Made by a program: the position numbers and the translations under genes. From positions 25,633 through 89,632 of the forward strand of contig MGVC01000078.1 of NCBI GenBank assembly GCA_001800285.1: DNA of 64,000 bases, in the 5' to 3' direction. Below, piece after piece: positions 33,782 to 42,675 of this stretch; the stretch's first letter is position 1; every line of letters starts with the position of its first letter. The notes beneath the pieces are model-generated. The model was not told the DNA's origin, did no database searches, and was given only the letters and a program-made list of their open reading frames with translations. This DNA comes from Elusimicrobia bacterium RIFOXYA2_FULL_39_19 (GTDB taxonomy: Bacteria; Elusimicrobiota; Endomicrobiia; CG1-02-37-114; XYA2-FULL-39-19).

Positions 33782-34459
33782 TCACTTCTTTTTATTTATT
33801 AAGTGCGCTATTACACCGGCACCTATGCCGTCATCAATATTTACTACACACACATTTACCGCACAGGAATTAAGCATTGCTAAAAGAGCTGAAAAACCTT
33901 TCAGGTTTGAACCGTAACCCACCGAAGTAGGCACACCTATTACCGGGCAGCTTACTATGCCGCCAAGTATTGAAGGCAAAGCACCTTCCATCCCGGCACA
34001 CACAACTACACAGGAAGCATTATCCAATTTTTTCTGATGTTCAAACAAGCGGTGTACACCCGCCACACCTACATCAAACACGCGCTCTACGCGGCTGCCC
34101 AACGTTTCTGCCATTACAGAGGCTTCTTCCGCTACGGGGATATCTGTTGTGCCTGCGGTAACTACGCAAACATAGTCCATTGATTTGTTTTTTTGCAGTA
34201 TAATATCCGTGTTTTTTACTACTACCATTTTAGCGGCTTTATGATATACTGCTTTTTTAAATGGTTTTTTAACTGCTTTGTAAACTGCTTCTTCAGCGCG
34301 GGAACAAATAACTATACCGCATTCATCGTACAATCGTTTTGAAATATTAACTATCTGCTCTATAGTTTTTCCCGGGCAGTAAATAATTTCAGGAAAACCC
34401 TGCCGTTGCAGCCGGCCCGGGTCAGGATGAGCGTAATGATGTACGTTATGTTTAGACAT
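33782..34459 (-). CDS. larB: Pyridinium-3,5-biscarboxylate mononucleotide synthase LarB
   Basis: A 225-residue LarB, related to PurE-type AIR carboxylases. Diagnostic motifs are VTAGTTDIPVAEEA, DVGVAGVHRL, CAGMEGALPSILGG and GVPTSVGYG. It carboxylates and hydrolyses nicotinic acid adenine dinucleotide as the first step of nickel-pincer cofactor synthesis. It overlaps tsaD by eight bases and precedes larC. Confidence 0.94.
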   Translation of the reverse strand: MSKHNVHHYAHPDPGRLQRQGFPEIIYCPGKTIEQIVNISKRLYDECGIVICSRAEEAVYKAVKKPFKKAVYHKAAKMVVVKNTDIILQKNKSMDYVCVVTAGTTDIPVAEEASVMAETLGSRVERVFDVGVAGVHRLFEHQKKLDNASCVVVCAGMEGALPSILGGIVSCPVIGVPTSVGYGSNLKGFSALLAMLNSCAVNVCVVNIDDGIGAGVIAHLINKKK

Positions 34460-35498
34460 TCCAATCCTCCAATTCCATGTTTGGGTCAGGGTATTTCTTA
34501 AATTTACTTATCTTATAGGCTTTTGCGGATTTATATTTATAATATCCTACGGAAGCTATCATGGCGGCATTGTCTGTACATAACCCTCTGGAAGGCACGT
34601 ACACATGTATTTTATTCGCTTTTCCCCTTGAAATAAAGGTATCTTTTAAAAATCCGTTGGCGGTTACTCCCCCGCCTATAACCACATTTTTCATTTTAAA
34701 TTTTTTGGCTGCTTCTATAGTTTTATCTACCAGTGTGTCTACTACCGCAGATTGAAAAGAAGCGCAGATATCGTTTACATGGGTTTTATCTTTAGCAATT
34801 TTAGCGGCATTATCGCGGACATAATACACCACTGCTGTTTTTAACCCGCTGAAACTAAAATCCCAGTTTTCCCATAAATACGGCCTGGTAAATTTTACCG
34901 CAGAAGCATTGCCCCCTCTGGCCGATTTCTCTATTACAGGCCCGCCGGGATAGGTAAGATTAAGCAGTTTTGCCACTTTGTCAAAAGCTTCACCTGCGGC
35001 ATCATCACGGGTTTTACCTAATACTTTATAACTGCCAAAATTTTTTACCAGGACCAGTTCTGTATGTCCGCCGGAAACTATTAAACTTAAAAAAGGCGGT
35101 TTTAACTGCGGGTGTTCAAGAAGAATACCGAAGATATGGCCTTCAAGATGATTTACAGGCACCAGAGGTTTTTTGTAAAGGTAAGAAATTGTGTTTGCAA
35201 AGGTCCAGCCCAGAAGAAGAGAACCCATTAATCCCGGGCCCGCGGTAACAGAAATGGCTGACACTACATCTTTTTTATGCAAATCAACAAGAGTGAACCC
35301 TGCATCAGTTACCGCTTTTTCAAATACATAATTTATATTTTCCAGGTGCGCCCTGCTGGCAAGTTCCGGCACAACACCAAAATACTGCGCGTGCATTTTC
35401 TGCTGTGATGAAACTACATTTGATAGTATTTTCCTACCGTTTTCTATTAATGCTACTGCAGTTTCGTCACAAGATGTTTCAATACCTAATGTTATCAT
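34452..35498 (-). CDS. tsaD: tRNA N6-threonylcarbamoyladenosine synthase TsaD
   Basis: A 348-residue full-length TsaD. Features are the start GIETSCDETAVALIENG, PELASRAHLENI, the metal-binding HLEGH, the ATP-binding SGGHTELV, and GGVTANGFL near the C-terminus. It transfers threonylcarbamoyl to A37 of ANN-decoding tRNAs in the cytoplasm, normally with TsaB, TsaE and TsaC (not seen here). It overlaps the deacetylase gene upstream by four bases and larB downstream by eight. Confidence 0.97.
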   Translation of the reverse strand: MITLGIETSCDETAVALIENGRKILSNVVSSQQKMHAQYFGVVPELASRAHLENINYVFEKAVTDAGFTLVDLHKKDVVSAISVTAGPGLMGSLLLGWTFANTISYLYKKPLVPVNHLEGHIFGILLEHPQLKPPFLSLIVSGGHTELVLVKNFGSYKVLGKTRDDAAGEAFDKVAKLLNLTYPGGPVIEKSARGGNASAVKFTRPYLWENWDFSFSGLKTAVVYYVRDNAAKIAKDKTHVNDICASFQSAVVDTLVDKTIEAAKKFKMKNVVIGGGVTANGFLKDTFISRGKANKIHVYVPSRGLCTDNAAMIASVGYYKYKSAKAYKISKFKKYPDPNMELEDWNV

Positions 35499-36601
35499 TT
35501 CTTTAACCGTTTGACTGTATTTTTTGTTTCAAGCAGTTTATCAAGATAAACCAGCTCTATGCCTTCCTGCTCAAACACCGGCTGCATTTCTATAAGCACG
35601 GAAAGCAGGTATTTCTTATGAATATGGCCTATGGCTACTGCACTACCATTCATTTTGGCTATTCTTACTATTTGCATACACTTTGCTTTTGTTGCCTGCG
35701 TACTGTCTTCCACATCAAGAAACAAATCATTTTTTACAAACGGTTCATTTATTTTTTTTGCTAAAAATTCACCGCTGGAATCTATGGCTGTTACTGAATC
35801 AAGAAAAAAAACATTTTGTTTTTTAAGTTCCGATAAAAGCACGTGCATGCCATAGCGTTCTCTTGTAAAAGCGGAACCCATGTGGTTATTTACACCGGCA
35901 GGAGCACCAATGGCTTTTAAGCTGTCGCGCACAATAGCCAGTATTTCTTTTTTCTTCATAGAAAGAAGAAGCGCCTGTTTGCCGGGATTAATTTTCGGAT
36001 AGCCTTTTGGCTCCATGGAAAGATGAAGCAGGTAAGGAATTTTTCTTTCCTGAAGCAGGGCTGCTATTTTTTTTGAATATCTTTCTTTTGGAAACAAAGA
36101 ATAGCTAAAAGGAATCCCGGAACTTAAGAATTCTTCAACTTTTTTCTCATCATAACCCAGGTCATCTATTACAAGCGCCAGGCGGGCTTTGATATCCATA
36201 CGGAAAACCAGATGAACCAACATCTTTTTGTCTTTGCCTAAATATAAATGAACAGTTCTTGTTTCTTTATCCCGTTTTAAACTTATCTCCGGCTGCAATG
36301 CATCTGTAGCTTTTGTAATTTCTTCCTGTAACTGGTCTATTCTTATTTTTTTCGGCTGGCGGATTTCCTTGGTAATTACAATCCAGCTGAAAAAACCGCT
36401 TCTTTTTTCCTGCCAAGTGTGACTGAGTACATCTGCATCTGTAATACCGTTTTTTAAAAGTGTTTCATTTACTTTTTCATCCAATTTAAGCGTATAACCG
36501 GAATAGTCTTTTTCAATTACGAAATAGTAAACACCGGCTGAAAGAACAAGCAACAAAACAATAATCAGTACCGGCCTTAGATATTTCATTTCCTTCTTCA
36601 T
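35495..36601 (-). CDS. Divergent polysaccharide deacetylase family protein
   Basis: A 368-residue protein with one N-terminal membrane anchor (about 10-28), a linker domain, and a C-terminal YibQ/DUF610-type divergent polysaccharide deacetylase domain (about 130-350). That domain shows LALVIDDLGYDEKKV, SYSLFPKE, GVNNHMGSAFT and FFLDSVTA. The NHMGS stretch carries the family's conserved His. It probably acts on envelope glycans in the periplasm; in proteobacteria the family sits next to the envC/ctpA genes, as here (ctpA and the EnvC-like gene lie just upstream). A second ATG at 36589 is possible. Confidence 0.88.
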   Translation of the reverse strand: MKKEMKYLRPVLIIVLLLVLSAGVYYFVIEKDYSGYTLKLDEKVNETLLKNGITDADVLSHTWQEKRSGFFSWIVITKEIRQPKKIRIDQLQEEITKATDALQPEISLKRDKETRTVHLYLGKDKKMLVHLVFRMDIKARLALVIDDLGYDEKKVEEFLSSGIPFSYSLFPKERYSKKIAALLQERKIPYLLHLSMEPKGYPKINPGKQALLLSMKKKEILAIVRDSLKAIGAPAGVNNHMGSAFTRERYGMHVLLSELKKQNVFFLDSVTAIDSSGEFLAKKINEPFVKNDLFLDVEDSTQATKAKCMQIVRIAKMNGSAVAIGHIHKKYLLSVLIEMQPVFEQEGIELVYLDKLLETKNTVKRLKK

Positions 36602-36612
36602 TTCACTCCCAA

Positions 36613-36790
36613 AAACAATGAAATAGTTTTAAGTGATATAAATGATTTTAGGTGAAATTAAACCTTAAAATTTTCAACTGTCCGAAGCAGCCAGTTTCTG
36701 GATGCAAGTTTTGAAAATTTAGGGTTAATGAACCGATGACCGAATGTTTCTGTCAAAAATCATTAAAAATCATGTAAAAACTGTTTCATT
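36613..36790. repeat. Long nested imperfect inverted repeat between ctpA and the deacetylase gene
   Basis: Outer arms share AACAATGAAA and TAATGATTTT-like blocks (36613-36650 against the complement of 36745-36790). Inner arms pair AACCTTAAAATTTTCAA with TTGAAAATTTAGGGTT. The centre is GCAGCCAGTTTCTGGATGC, a small hairpin. About 15 unpaired bases lie in the right arm. It could be a decayed MITE-like element or an RNA hairpin separating two operons. Confidence 0.6.
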
Positions 36791-36797
36791 GTTTCAC

Positions 36798-38036
36798 TCA
36801 CCCTTCTTTCTGCTGCATAAACACTTTTCTTGCTTTTAAAAGCTCGATGGCGCGTTTTAATACTTCATCTTCTATTTTTGTTTCTTTTTTATCCTTAGGT
36901 TCTTTGCCTTTTGGATAAACCGTCTCTTCCTGCATCATCAGCTTTGATTCCACTTCAGGAGTAACTTCAATATTTACATCCGGCTCAATGCCGCCTTTTT
37001 TTGTTTCCGTATCTACCTGTATTAATCTGCCTGACGGCGTATAATACTTTGCCGTAGTAAGTTTTAACGCACAGCCGTCCTGGAGCGGTATTACGCTCTG
37101 CACACTGGCTTTCCCGAAACTTCTGGAACCTACAATAAGCGCTCTCTTATGATCCTGCAGGGCGCCTGAAACAATTTCTGAAGCAGAAGCAGAACCCCTG
37201 TTTATAAGCACAACCACCGGAACATCTTTCCATAAAGCTTCTTTATTGGCCCTGTATTCACGGTAACTTTCAGGTATTCTTCCTTTGGTATAGACTACCA
37301 TTTTGTTTTCACCCAGAAAAAGGCTTGACACTTCCACAGCCACATCCAGCAGTCCTCCGGGATTGTTTCTTAAATCGAAAACAACGCTGTCCATACCTTT
37401 TTCTTTCAGTTCGTTATAAGCTTTTTTAAGGTCACCCGCACTGGTCTGGTTAAATTCCAGCAAATGTAGATAGCCTACGTTATCTGTAAGCATTTTTGAA
37501 CGCACATTTTCAAGTTTAATTATTTCACGGATTATTTCATAATCAATTGGTTCTTTTGACCCTTCACGGGCTACGGTGATTTTTACTTTTGTGCCCGGGT
37601 CCCCGCGGAGTTTTTTCACTGCATCTTCCATGGTTATATCCATTGTGCTTTCACCTTCAATTTTGACAATTTTATCGTCCGGCAGCAGCCCCAACCTGTA
37701 AGCGGGCGTGCCCGGCATAGGTGAAATAATGGTAAGCCAGTTATCTTTTATTGAAATTCTTATACCCAGTCCGCCGTACTTTCCCTCTGTTTCTATTTTC
37801 ATTTCTTTATAAATTCTGGGTTCAAGAAACGCGGTGAAAGGATCCAGGGGTTTTAACATGCCGCTGGCAGCCGAATAAATTAGTTTCTGCGTATCTACTT
37901 CTGTAACATACTTTTCCTGCGTATGCGTAAGCACATCAAGCAGAAGCTTGAGCTGGTCATAGGTTTTGTCTTCTTTTGCGAAAGAAAACACACATATGTT
38001 TAACAACATTGCTGCGGTAACTAAAAATCTTAACAT
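36798..38036 (-). CDS. ctpA: Carboxy-terminal processing protease, S41 family
   Basis: A 412-residue protein with signal peptide (about 1-20), PDZ domain (about 80-165; GGLGIRISI, GDPGTKVKITV) and S41 protease core with catalytic Ser in GSASASEIV and Lys in SFGKASVQS. A Lys/Glu-rich tail follows. It is a periplasmic protease that trims envelope and peptidoglycan-enzyme proteins. It lies downstream of the EnvC-like gene (12 bases), the common envC-ctpA-yibQ order. Confidence 0.95.
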   Translation of the reverse strand: MLRFLVTAAMLLNICVFSFAKEDKTYDQLKLLLDVLTHTQEKYVTEVDTQKLIYSAASGMLKPLDPFTAFLEPRIYKEMKIETEGKYGGLGIRISIKDNWLTIISPMPGTPAYRLGLLPDDKIVKIEGESTMDITMEDAVKKLRGDPGTKVKITVAREGSKEPIDYEIIREIIKLENVRSKMLTDNVGYLHLLEFNQTSAGDLKKAYNELKEKGMDSVVFDLRNNPGGLLDVAVEVSSLFLGENKMVVYTKGRIPESYREYRANKEALWKDVPVVVLINRGSASASEIVSGALQDHKRALIVGSRSFGKASVQSVIPLQDGCALKLTTAKYYTPSGRLIQVDTETKKGGIEPDVNIEVTPEVESKLMMQEETVYPKGKEPKDKKETKIEDEVLKRAIELLKARKVFMQQKEG

Positions 38037-38048
38037 TATTGCCTCCTG

Positions 38049-39233
38049 TTATTTTTGCAGCCATTCCAGAGGATCCTGGGGCTGGCCGTTGACCGAAATT
38101 TCAAAATAAAGCGTATTATTGCCGGATTTCCCCAATTTTCCCACAACATCACCCGATTTTATTTGTGCGTCGTTATCAACAAGAATTTCATTTAATTGAC
38201 CATAAATTGAATAAATCCCGCCGCCATGATCTACAATAACGGTATTGCCGTAAGATCTGAAAGTTTTTGCGTATACCACTTCACCCTTATCAATGGCAGT
38301 AATCTGAGCGCCTGTCTGTGCCTGAATTTTAATTCCATTTGATATGACATAAGTATCAAATTCTGCATGTTTATTTTTTCCATACTTTGTTATAACCTTT
38401 CCGCTTACCGGCCATTTGAAAGATTTCTTTTTTTCAATGAAGGATTTTTTTGCATATTCTTCCTGCTGTTTCTGCTGAGCAGTTTCATCTTTTCTTTTTT
38501 CCAGCGATTCTATGAATTGTTTTAATTCCAGGGATGTTTCATTTAATTTTTTTATTTCCTCTTCTACCGAAATTCTAATACCGCGGGCGGTTTTATATAA
38601 TTCTGCTTTATCCTTTTTCATGGCTTCCTGTTGGGACTGCTTTTGGATAAGGTCTTTATTTAATTCATCTAGGTCTTCCTGGATTTTAGTATATTTCTGA
38701 AAAACGCCTTTTGCATAATTTTCTCGGTCACTGGCCAGTCCTATTTGGCGGGTTTTGACTTTCAATGCGTACAAAGACATGGATTTTACCCAGACATCTT
38801 GCATGTAAAAATCAACTGAGTAATAATCTTTATAGATTCTGTCCAACTCTTTTTTCAGCACGTTTTTCCATTGGCCTGCTTCCATCTTTGCCAAGTTCAT
38901 TTCTTTTTCAGTATTTGCTAGCTTCTTTTTGGTGCTACGAATTTCTTTTTGTATTTTTGTTATTTCATTGTTGATTTTACTGGTTTCGCGTTCTATGCGG
39001 GCAAGCTCCTTACGAATTAACTGTTCTTCTCTCTCATATTTAAGTTTTTCAGACTTCTTCTGACCCAGCTGCTTTTCAATCTCTTCAAGACTTGATTTTT
39101 TAGTAGTTATTTCTTTTTTGTATTTTTTTAAAAGTTTATCATACTCACTGGCAACTGCGGGCATAGCAGTTACTACAAAGGTAATAAGTATTCCTAAAAC
39201 AATCCTGCAAATTTGCTTATTTTTCTTTTCCAT
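38049..39233 (-). CDS. EnvC-like murein hydrolase activator with degenerate LytM domain
   Basis: A 394-residue protein with signal peptide (about 1-28), long coiled coil (about 30-265) and C-terminal M23/LytM domain (about 285-394). The LytM metal ligands are largely missing: HGGGIYSIYGQLN replaces the usual YxH motif, and LYFEIS replaces the HxH motif. It should therefore activate amidases rather than cut peptidoglycan, as EnvC does under FtsEX control. It overlaps ftsX by 17 bases, which supports that partnership. Confidence 0.9.
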   Translation of the reverse strand: MEKKNKQICRIVLGILITFVVTAMPAVASEYDKLLKKYKKEITTKKSSLEEIEKQLGQKKSEKLKYEREEQLIRKELARIERETSKINNEITKIQKEIRSTKKKLANTEKEMNLAKMEAGQWKNVLKKELDRIYKDYYSVDFYMQDVWVKSMSLYALKVKTRQIGLASDRENYAKGVFQKYTKIQEDLDELNKDLIQKQSQQEAMKKDKAELYKTARGIRISVEEEIKKLNETSLELKQFIESLEKRKDETAQQKQQEEYAKKSFIEKKKSFKWPVSGKVITKYGKNKHAEFDTYVISNGIKIQAQTGAQITAIDKGEVVYAKTFRSYGNTVIVDHGGGIYSIYGQLNEILVDNDAQIKSGDVVGKLGKSGNNTLYFEISVNGQPQDPLEWLQK

Positions 39234-39966
39234 GGAGTAATTCCATCAGTACGGATGATAAACCAGTTAAAACTATCAGAAAATACCATTTTAACGGCAA
39301 CCCAATAAACACATTACCGGGTAATATTAGTTTTTTCAAAAGTATTATTACAAAAACAGCTATTGCAATACCTGACAGTCCGGCATAAATACTGAAATGC
39401 GCACCAACAACTCTTTTTAACAATTCTTTTTTATTATGCATAAATTCTGACAAGAAAAAGAAAAGCAGTATTACAAAATATGCTATTAGCACAATTTTTA
39501 TCATCACATCTGCGTAAAATGAAAATGCTCGTACTTTTTCTACAAGGCTTAACAACCCCGCGTCGTATTTAATTTCACTTATACCATTTATAGCATTTAT
39601 TTGATTTATGGTATCTTCAACATAAAAAGTATCAATCACGTATAATTGAACATTAAATGTATCAGGAAATGGATTTTCGCCTGCTATAAGCACCTCGTTT
39701 TTTACTTCAGCAAATTTTTCTTTTACCTGCTCTCGGGAATAATAGGCAACTGTTTTTATGGATTTAATTGAGCGAATCTTCTCCCCTGCTACTTCCGGGG
39801 CAGGAACATCCTTATCAAGAAAAACAATCATTTCAAATCTTTGTATTAATTCATTTTCATAGAAAAGAGTGTTTATTTTTACAAAAACTATAAAACTTAC
39901 CAGCATTGTTATTATGAAACTCAAAACAAAGTAATGAGCCATGCTTTTGATGATTTTCTTATTCAT
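39217..39966 (-). CDS. ftsX: Cell-division membrane protein FtsX
   Basis: A 249-residue FtsX. An N-terminal membrane helix (about 12-30) is followed by the periplasmic domain (FLDKDVPAPE, VQLYVIDTFYVEDT), then three C-terminal helices with the FtsX permease pattern. In other bacteria it couples the FtsE ATPase to the EnvC-type activator across the inner membrane. Here it overlaps EnvC downstream, but FtsE is absent; csaB sits upstream instead with a four-base overlap. Confidence 0.88.
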   Translation of the reverse strand: MNKKIIKSMAHYFVLSFIITMLVSFIVFVKINTLFYENELIQRFEMIVFLDKDVPAPEVAGEKIRSIKSIKTVAYYSREQVKEKFAEVKNEVLIAGENPFPDTFNVQLYVIDTFYVEDTINQINAINGISEIKYDAGLLSLVEKVRAFSFYADVMIKIVLIAYFVILLFFFLSEFMHNKKELLKRVVGAHFSIYAGLSGIAIAVFVIILLKKLILPGNVFIGLPLKWYFLIVLTGLSSVLMELLHGKEK

Positions 39967-41033
39967 TGTTTAACCTCTTTAATTAGGTCTGAAGCAAGAA
40001 AAAAGTTTAATTCTGACCTTTTATTATATTCCTTTAAAGCTTGGATACGCATTTTTAGTGCATTATCCTTGTTTTCCCATGCTGATTCAACCACATGAAG
40101 TGTTTTCTCCGGGTCAAGGGTTTTAAGAAAGTAGTTTTTATAGCCGAATTCGGTTAGAAAGTACTCAAGTTTGCTATCTTTTGATATTCCTACAACTGGA
40201 ATTCCTGACATAATGCCTATTACAAGTGCGTGAAACCGCTGAGATATTAACAGGTCTGTATTTTCAATTATCCCGAACAAGCTTTCAGGATTAATCCATC
40301 TTGTTATCATACATTTGAAATCCAGTTGTTTTAAAACTTCTACCGACATATTATAATCACGTTCTAAATGAAACGGCACAAAAACAAACTCTGCTTTTAC
40401 CTTTTGGTGAACGACTTTACACAGAGACACAATCTTTTTAACTTCTTCTTCATAGTTTGTTTTATTTTCCGGGGCCTTTAAAGCAACAGCAATCCTGTTA
40501 ATTTTGTTTTTGCTGTAAAGAACCTGATTGCTTTCTCTTAATGAAAACACTACATCTGCTGTTAAAACCGTATTTGTTATGTAATTTTCTTCAAGAAACT
40601 TTTTTGAACCCTCGGACCTTACTGTCAGTACATTAACAAACCTCAGCACAGCCCAGATAAGAATTTTGTTTTTTGATTTTTTAATTGGCACAAAATCAAC
40701 ACCGCACAGCATTACCTTTTTACCCGTCAGTTTTGCCAGCGTTATCAGGGCCAGATAGTAATACAGACTTAAGCTGCCGGTAACGTCCTGAAAAAGGCCT
40801 CCGCAGAATATTACAATGTCGTTTTTAAATATTGCATTAATTACATCATCAATTCTCCAGCGGTTTACTGTTTTAATAGCGTTTAAAAATGGTGAATTAA
40901 CACCTTTCCTGTACATAACCTCAAACTCTATCTTATCAGCCTTACGTTTAAGGTTGTTTATCACACTGGAGAGAATCAGTTCATCTCCTGCATTGTTAAA
41001 CCCGAAGTATCCACAGATTAAAACTTTTACCAT
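39963..41033 (-). CDS. csaB: Polysaccharide pyruvyl transferase CsaB
   Basis: About 356 residues from the ATG at 41033, whose product starts MVKVLICGYFGFNNAGDE, the canonical CsaB N-terminus. The longer frame to 41084 would run back into the preceding gene. Other motifs are CGGLFQDVTGSLSLYYY, TVRSEGSKKFLEE and SQRFHALVIGIMSGIPV. It adds ketal-linked pyruvate to cell-wall polysaccharide; in Firmicutes this anchors SLH-domain surface proteins. The neighbouring DUF5693 gene is its usual partner. It could therefore support surface-layer attachment, though no SLH domain is in the window. Confidence 0.92.
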   Translation of the reverse strand: MVKVLICGYFGFNNAGDELILSSVINNLKRKADKIEFEVMYRKGVNSPFLNAIKTVNRWRIDDVINAIFKNDIVIFCGGLFQDVTGSLSLYYYLALITLAKLTGKKVMLCGVDFVPIKKSKNKILIWAVLRFVNVLTVRSEGSKKFLEENYITNTVLTADVVFSLRESNQVLYSKNKINRIAVALKAPENKTNYEEEVKKIVSLCKVVHQKVKAEFVFVPFHLERDYNMSVEVLKQLDFKCMITRWINPESLFGIIENTDLLISQRFHALVIGIMSGIPVVGISKDSKLEYFLTEFGYKNYFLKTLDPEKTLHVVESAWENKDNALKMRIQALKEYNKRSELNFFLASDLIKEVKQ

Positions 41034-41034
41034 T

Positions 41035-42675
41035 TTATTTGTTTTCAACGGCATGAATATATTTATTTGTAAAATATACTGCAATTACTCCTGCTGAGTA
41101 ACCTATTATCAAACCATAAATCACTCTTAATAACGACAAATAAAGCGGAGTATGTGAATGCATAAAAGTATTGATTATTGATATCTGGCCAATCAGTCCT
41201 AATACCAGCAATACGCGTGAATTTAATACTACTCCCAGCAAAAACAGCGGGTGCCCGATAATTTCCTTAAATCTGGGTCTTACACCGAACACATCTTCAA
41301 GAAAATATCTTGTTTTTGATTCTGCTACGGATATTTCTGGAGTATTCCCGCTTCTTATAAGCATGTAAACGAAAAAAAGTACTATGGATACAATCACAAT
41401 AAGATTCCCCAAATTCAGATGTTTGTGCATAAAAGCTTTGATTTCTTCATAATCAAACAAGCAGAACACTGTTACAATAATAGGTACAGCCATGGCTAAT
41501 TTCACGCCTTTGAACATATTTAATCTTATTAGAAATTCTGTATTTGAAATCAGGACAGACATCAACAAAGTACCTAGAAGGGTAAATCCGGAAACCTTAA
41601 AAAACACCATTGAAGCTTCTTTTAAATCTTTACTTCCTTCGTTTATCTGTCTTTTGATTATAAAACACATAATATATACCGGCAAAAACAATGCCAGCAA
41701 CAGGGCCAGCAGTTTCCCCGCAAATGCGGGCAGAAAATAAAGGTATTTGTTCATCTTTGCCTGATTGAGAGTGAACCCTGAATTATCAAATTTTACACAG
41801 GTTTCCCGCAAAATATCCAGATTTTGTTCTAATGTAAGGTTTTTATTGAAATCATAATATATCACCCGGCAGTTTCTTTCTTTCACAGCTCTTAAAAATC
41901 TGGAAATCACTTCTGTGGTATTTAATCCCGGTTGGTTAATTCTATGGGCTCTTATAACATTGCAAGGTATTACCGCTAAAGCGCTACGGAAAAGCTGTTC
42001 TTCCTTGCTGCTTTCTGTAAGCACCAGCCTCATGTTCCTTTGCGCAGCCTCGTTTATCAGTGCCGGTTTAAAATCTTCCGTTACAATAACCGATGAAAAG
42101 TTTTCCGGCAATATTTGGAGGATGGCAAAATCTTTCCCGGGTCTTAAGATACAGTCAAGTCCGTATTTTTTTAACAAGTCAATATTTTGCTTTAAATAAC
42201 CCCAGCCGGCTTCACGAGCCTTTCCTTTAAGTTTGAATATGGTGTAATTTCCGGTATTTACTGTTTCAGGGTCTTCGTTATATTTTTCTTTTATTATATT
42301 TTTAAAATACTTTGCCAGTTCTTTGCTTTTTACTACAAAGGTTTCAGGCATTATGGGCGCTTCCGGAGACACCAGCCCGAGTAGTTTATATTTTTCAATA
42401 TCAGCTTTTGTAAAATAAACTACATTTCCGCTTTCGTTAAGGCTTTCAACGGTTTCTTCATCCAGCACTACTGAAGTAACACCCATTGTTTTTAAACGGT
42501 CCAGCAAATTTTCTTTTTTGTAGTTTTCCCGGGCACAAATTTCATTTATTTGTTTTAATTCAACACAAACCTCAACGTTTGTATTTCCGGCTTCATAGGC
42601 TAGCCGTAAAACAAACTGTCTTATTGCAGCAATTAGTATAAGTGCTAACAGAACTATTTTTATTGTTTTCTTCAT
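41035..42675 (-). CDS. DUF5693 family membrane protein
   Basis: A 546-residue protein. An N-terminal membrane anchor leads to a soluble domain of about 290 residues (LDRLKTMGVTSVVLDEETVE; RAHRINQPGLNTTEVISRF). Six or more membrane helices follow (about 320-545). DUF5693 proteins are repeatedly found next to csaB, and here the pair is contiguous, so a role in export or polymerisation of the pyruvylated wall polymer is likely but unproven. Its start overlaps glgA by four bases. Confidence 0.85.
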   Translation of the reverse strand: MKKTIKIVLLALILIAAIRQFVLRLAYEAGNTNVEVCVELKQINEICARENYKKENLLDRLKTMGVTSVVLDEETVESLNESGNVVYFTKADIEKYKLLGLVSPEAPIMPETFVVKSKELAKYFKNIIKEKYNEDPETVNTGNYTIFKLKGKAREAGWGYLKQNIDLLKKYGLDCILRPGKDFAILQILPENFSSVIVTEDFKPALINEAAQRNMRLVLTESSKEEQLFRSALAVIPCNVIRAHRINQPGLNTTEVISRFLRAVKERNCRVIYYDFNKNLTLEQNLDILRETCVKFDNSGFTLNQAKMNKYLYFLPAFAGKLLALLLALFLPVYIMCFIIKRQINEGSKDLKEASMVFFKVSGFTLLGTLLMSVLISNTEFLIRLNMFKGVKLAMAVPIIVTVFCLFDYEEIKAFMHKHLNLGNLIVIVSIVLFFVYMLIRSGNTPEISVAESKTRYFLEDVFGVRPRFKEIIGHPLFLLGVVLNSRVLLVLGLIGQISIINTFMHSHTPLYLSLLRVIYGLIIGYSAGVIAVYFTNKYIHAVENK

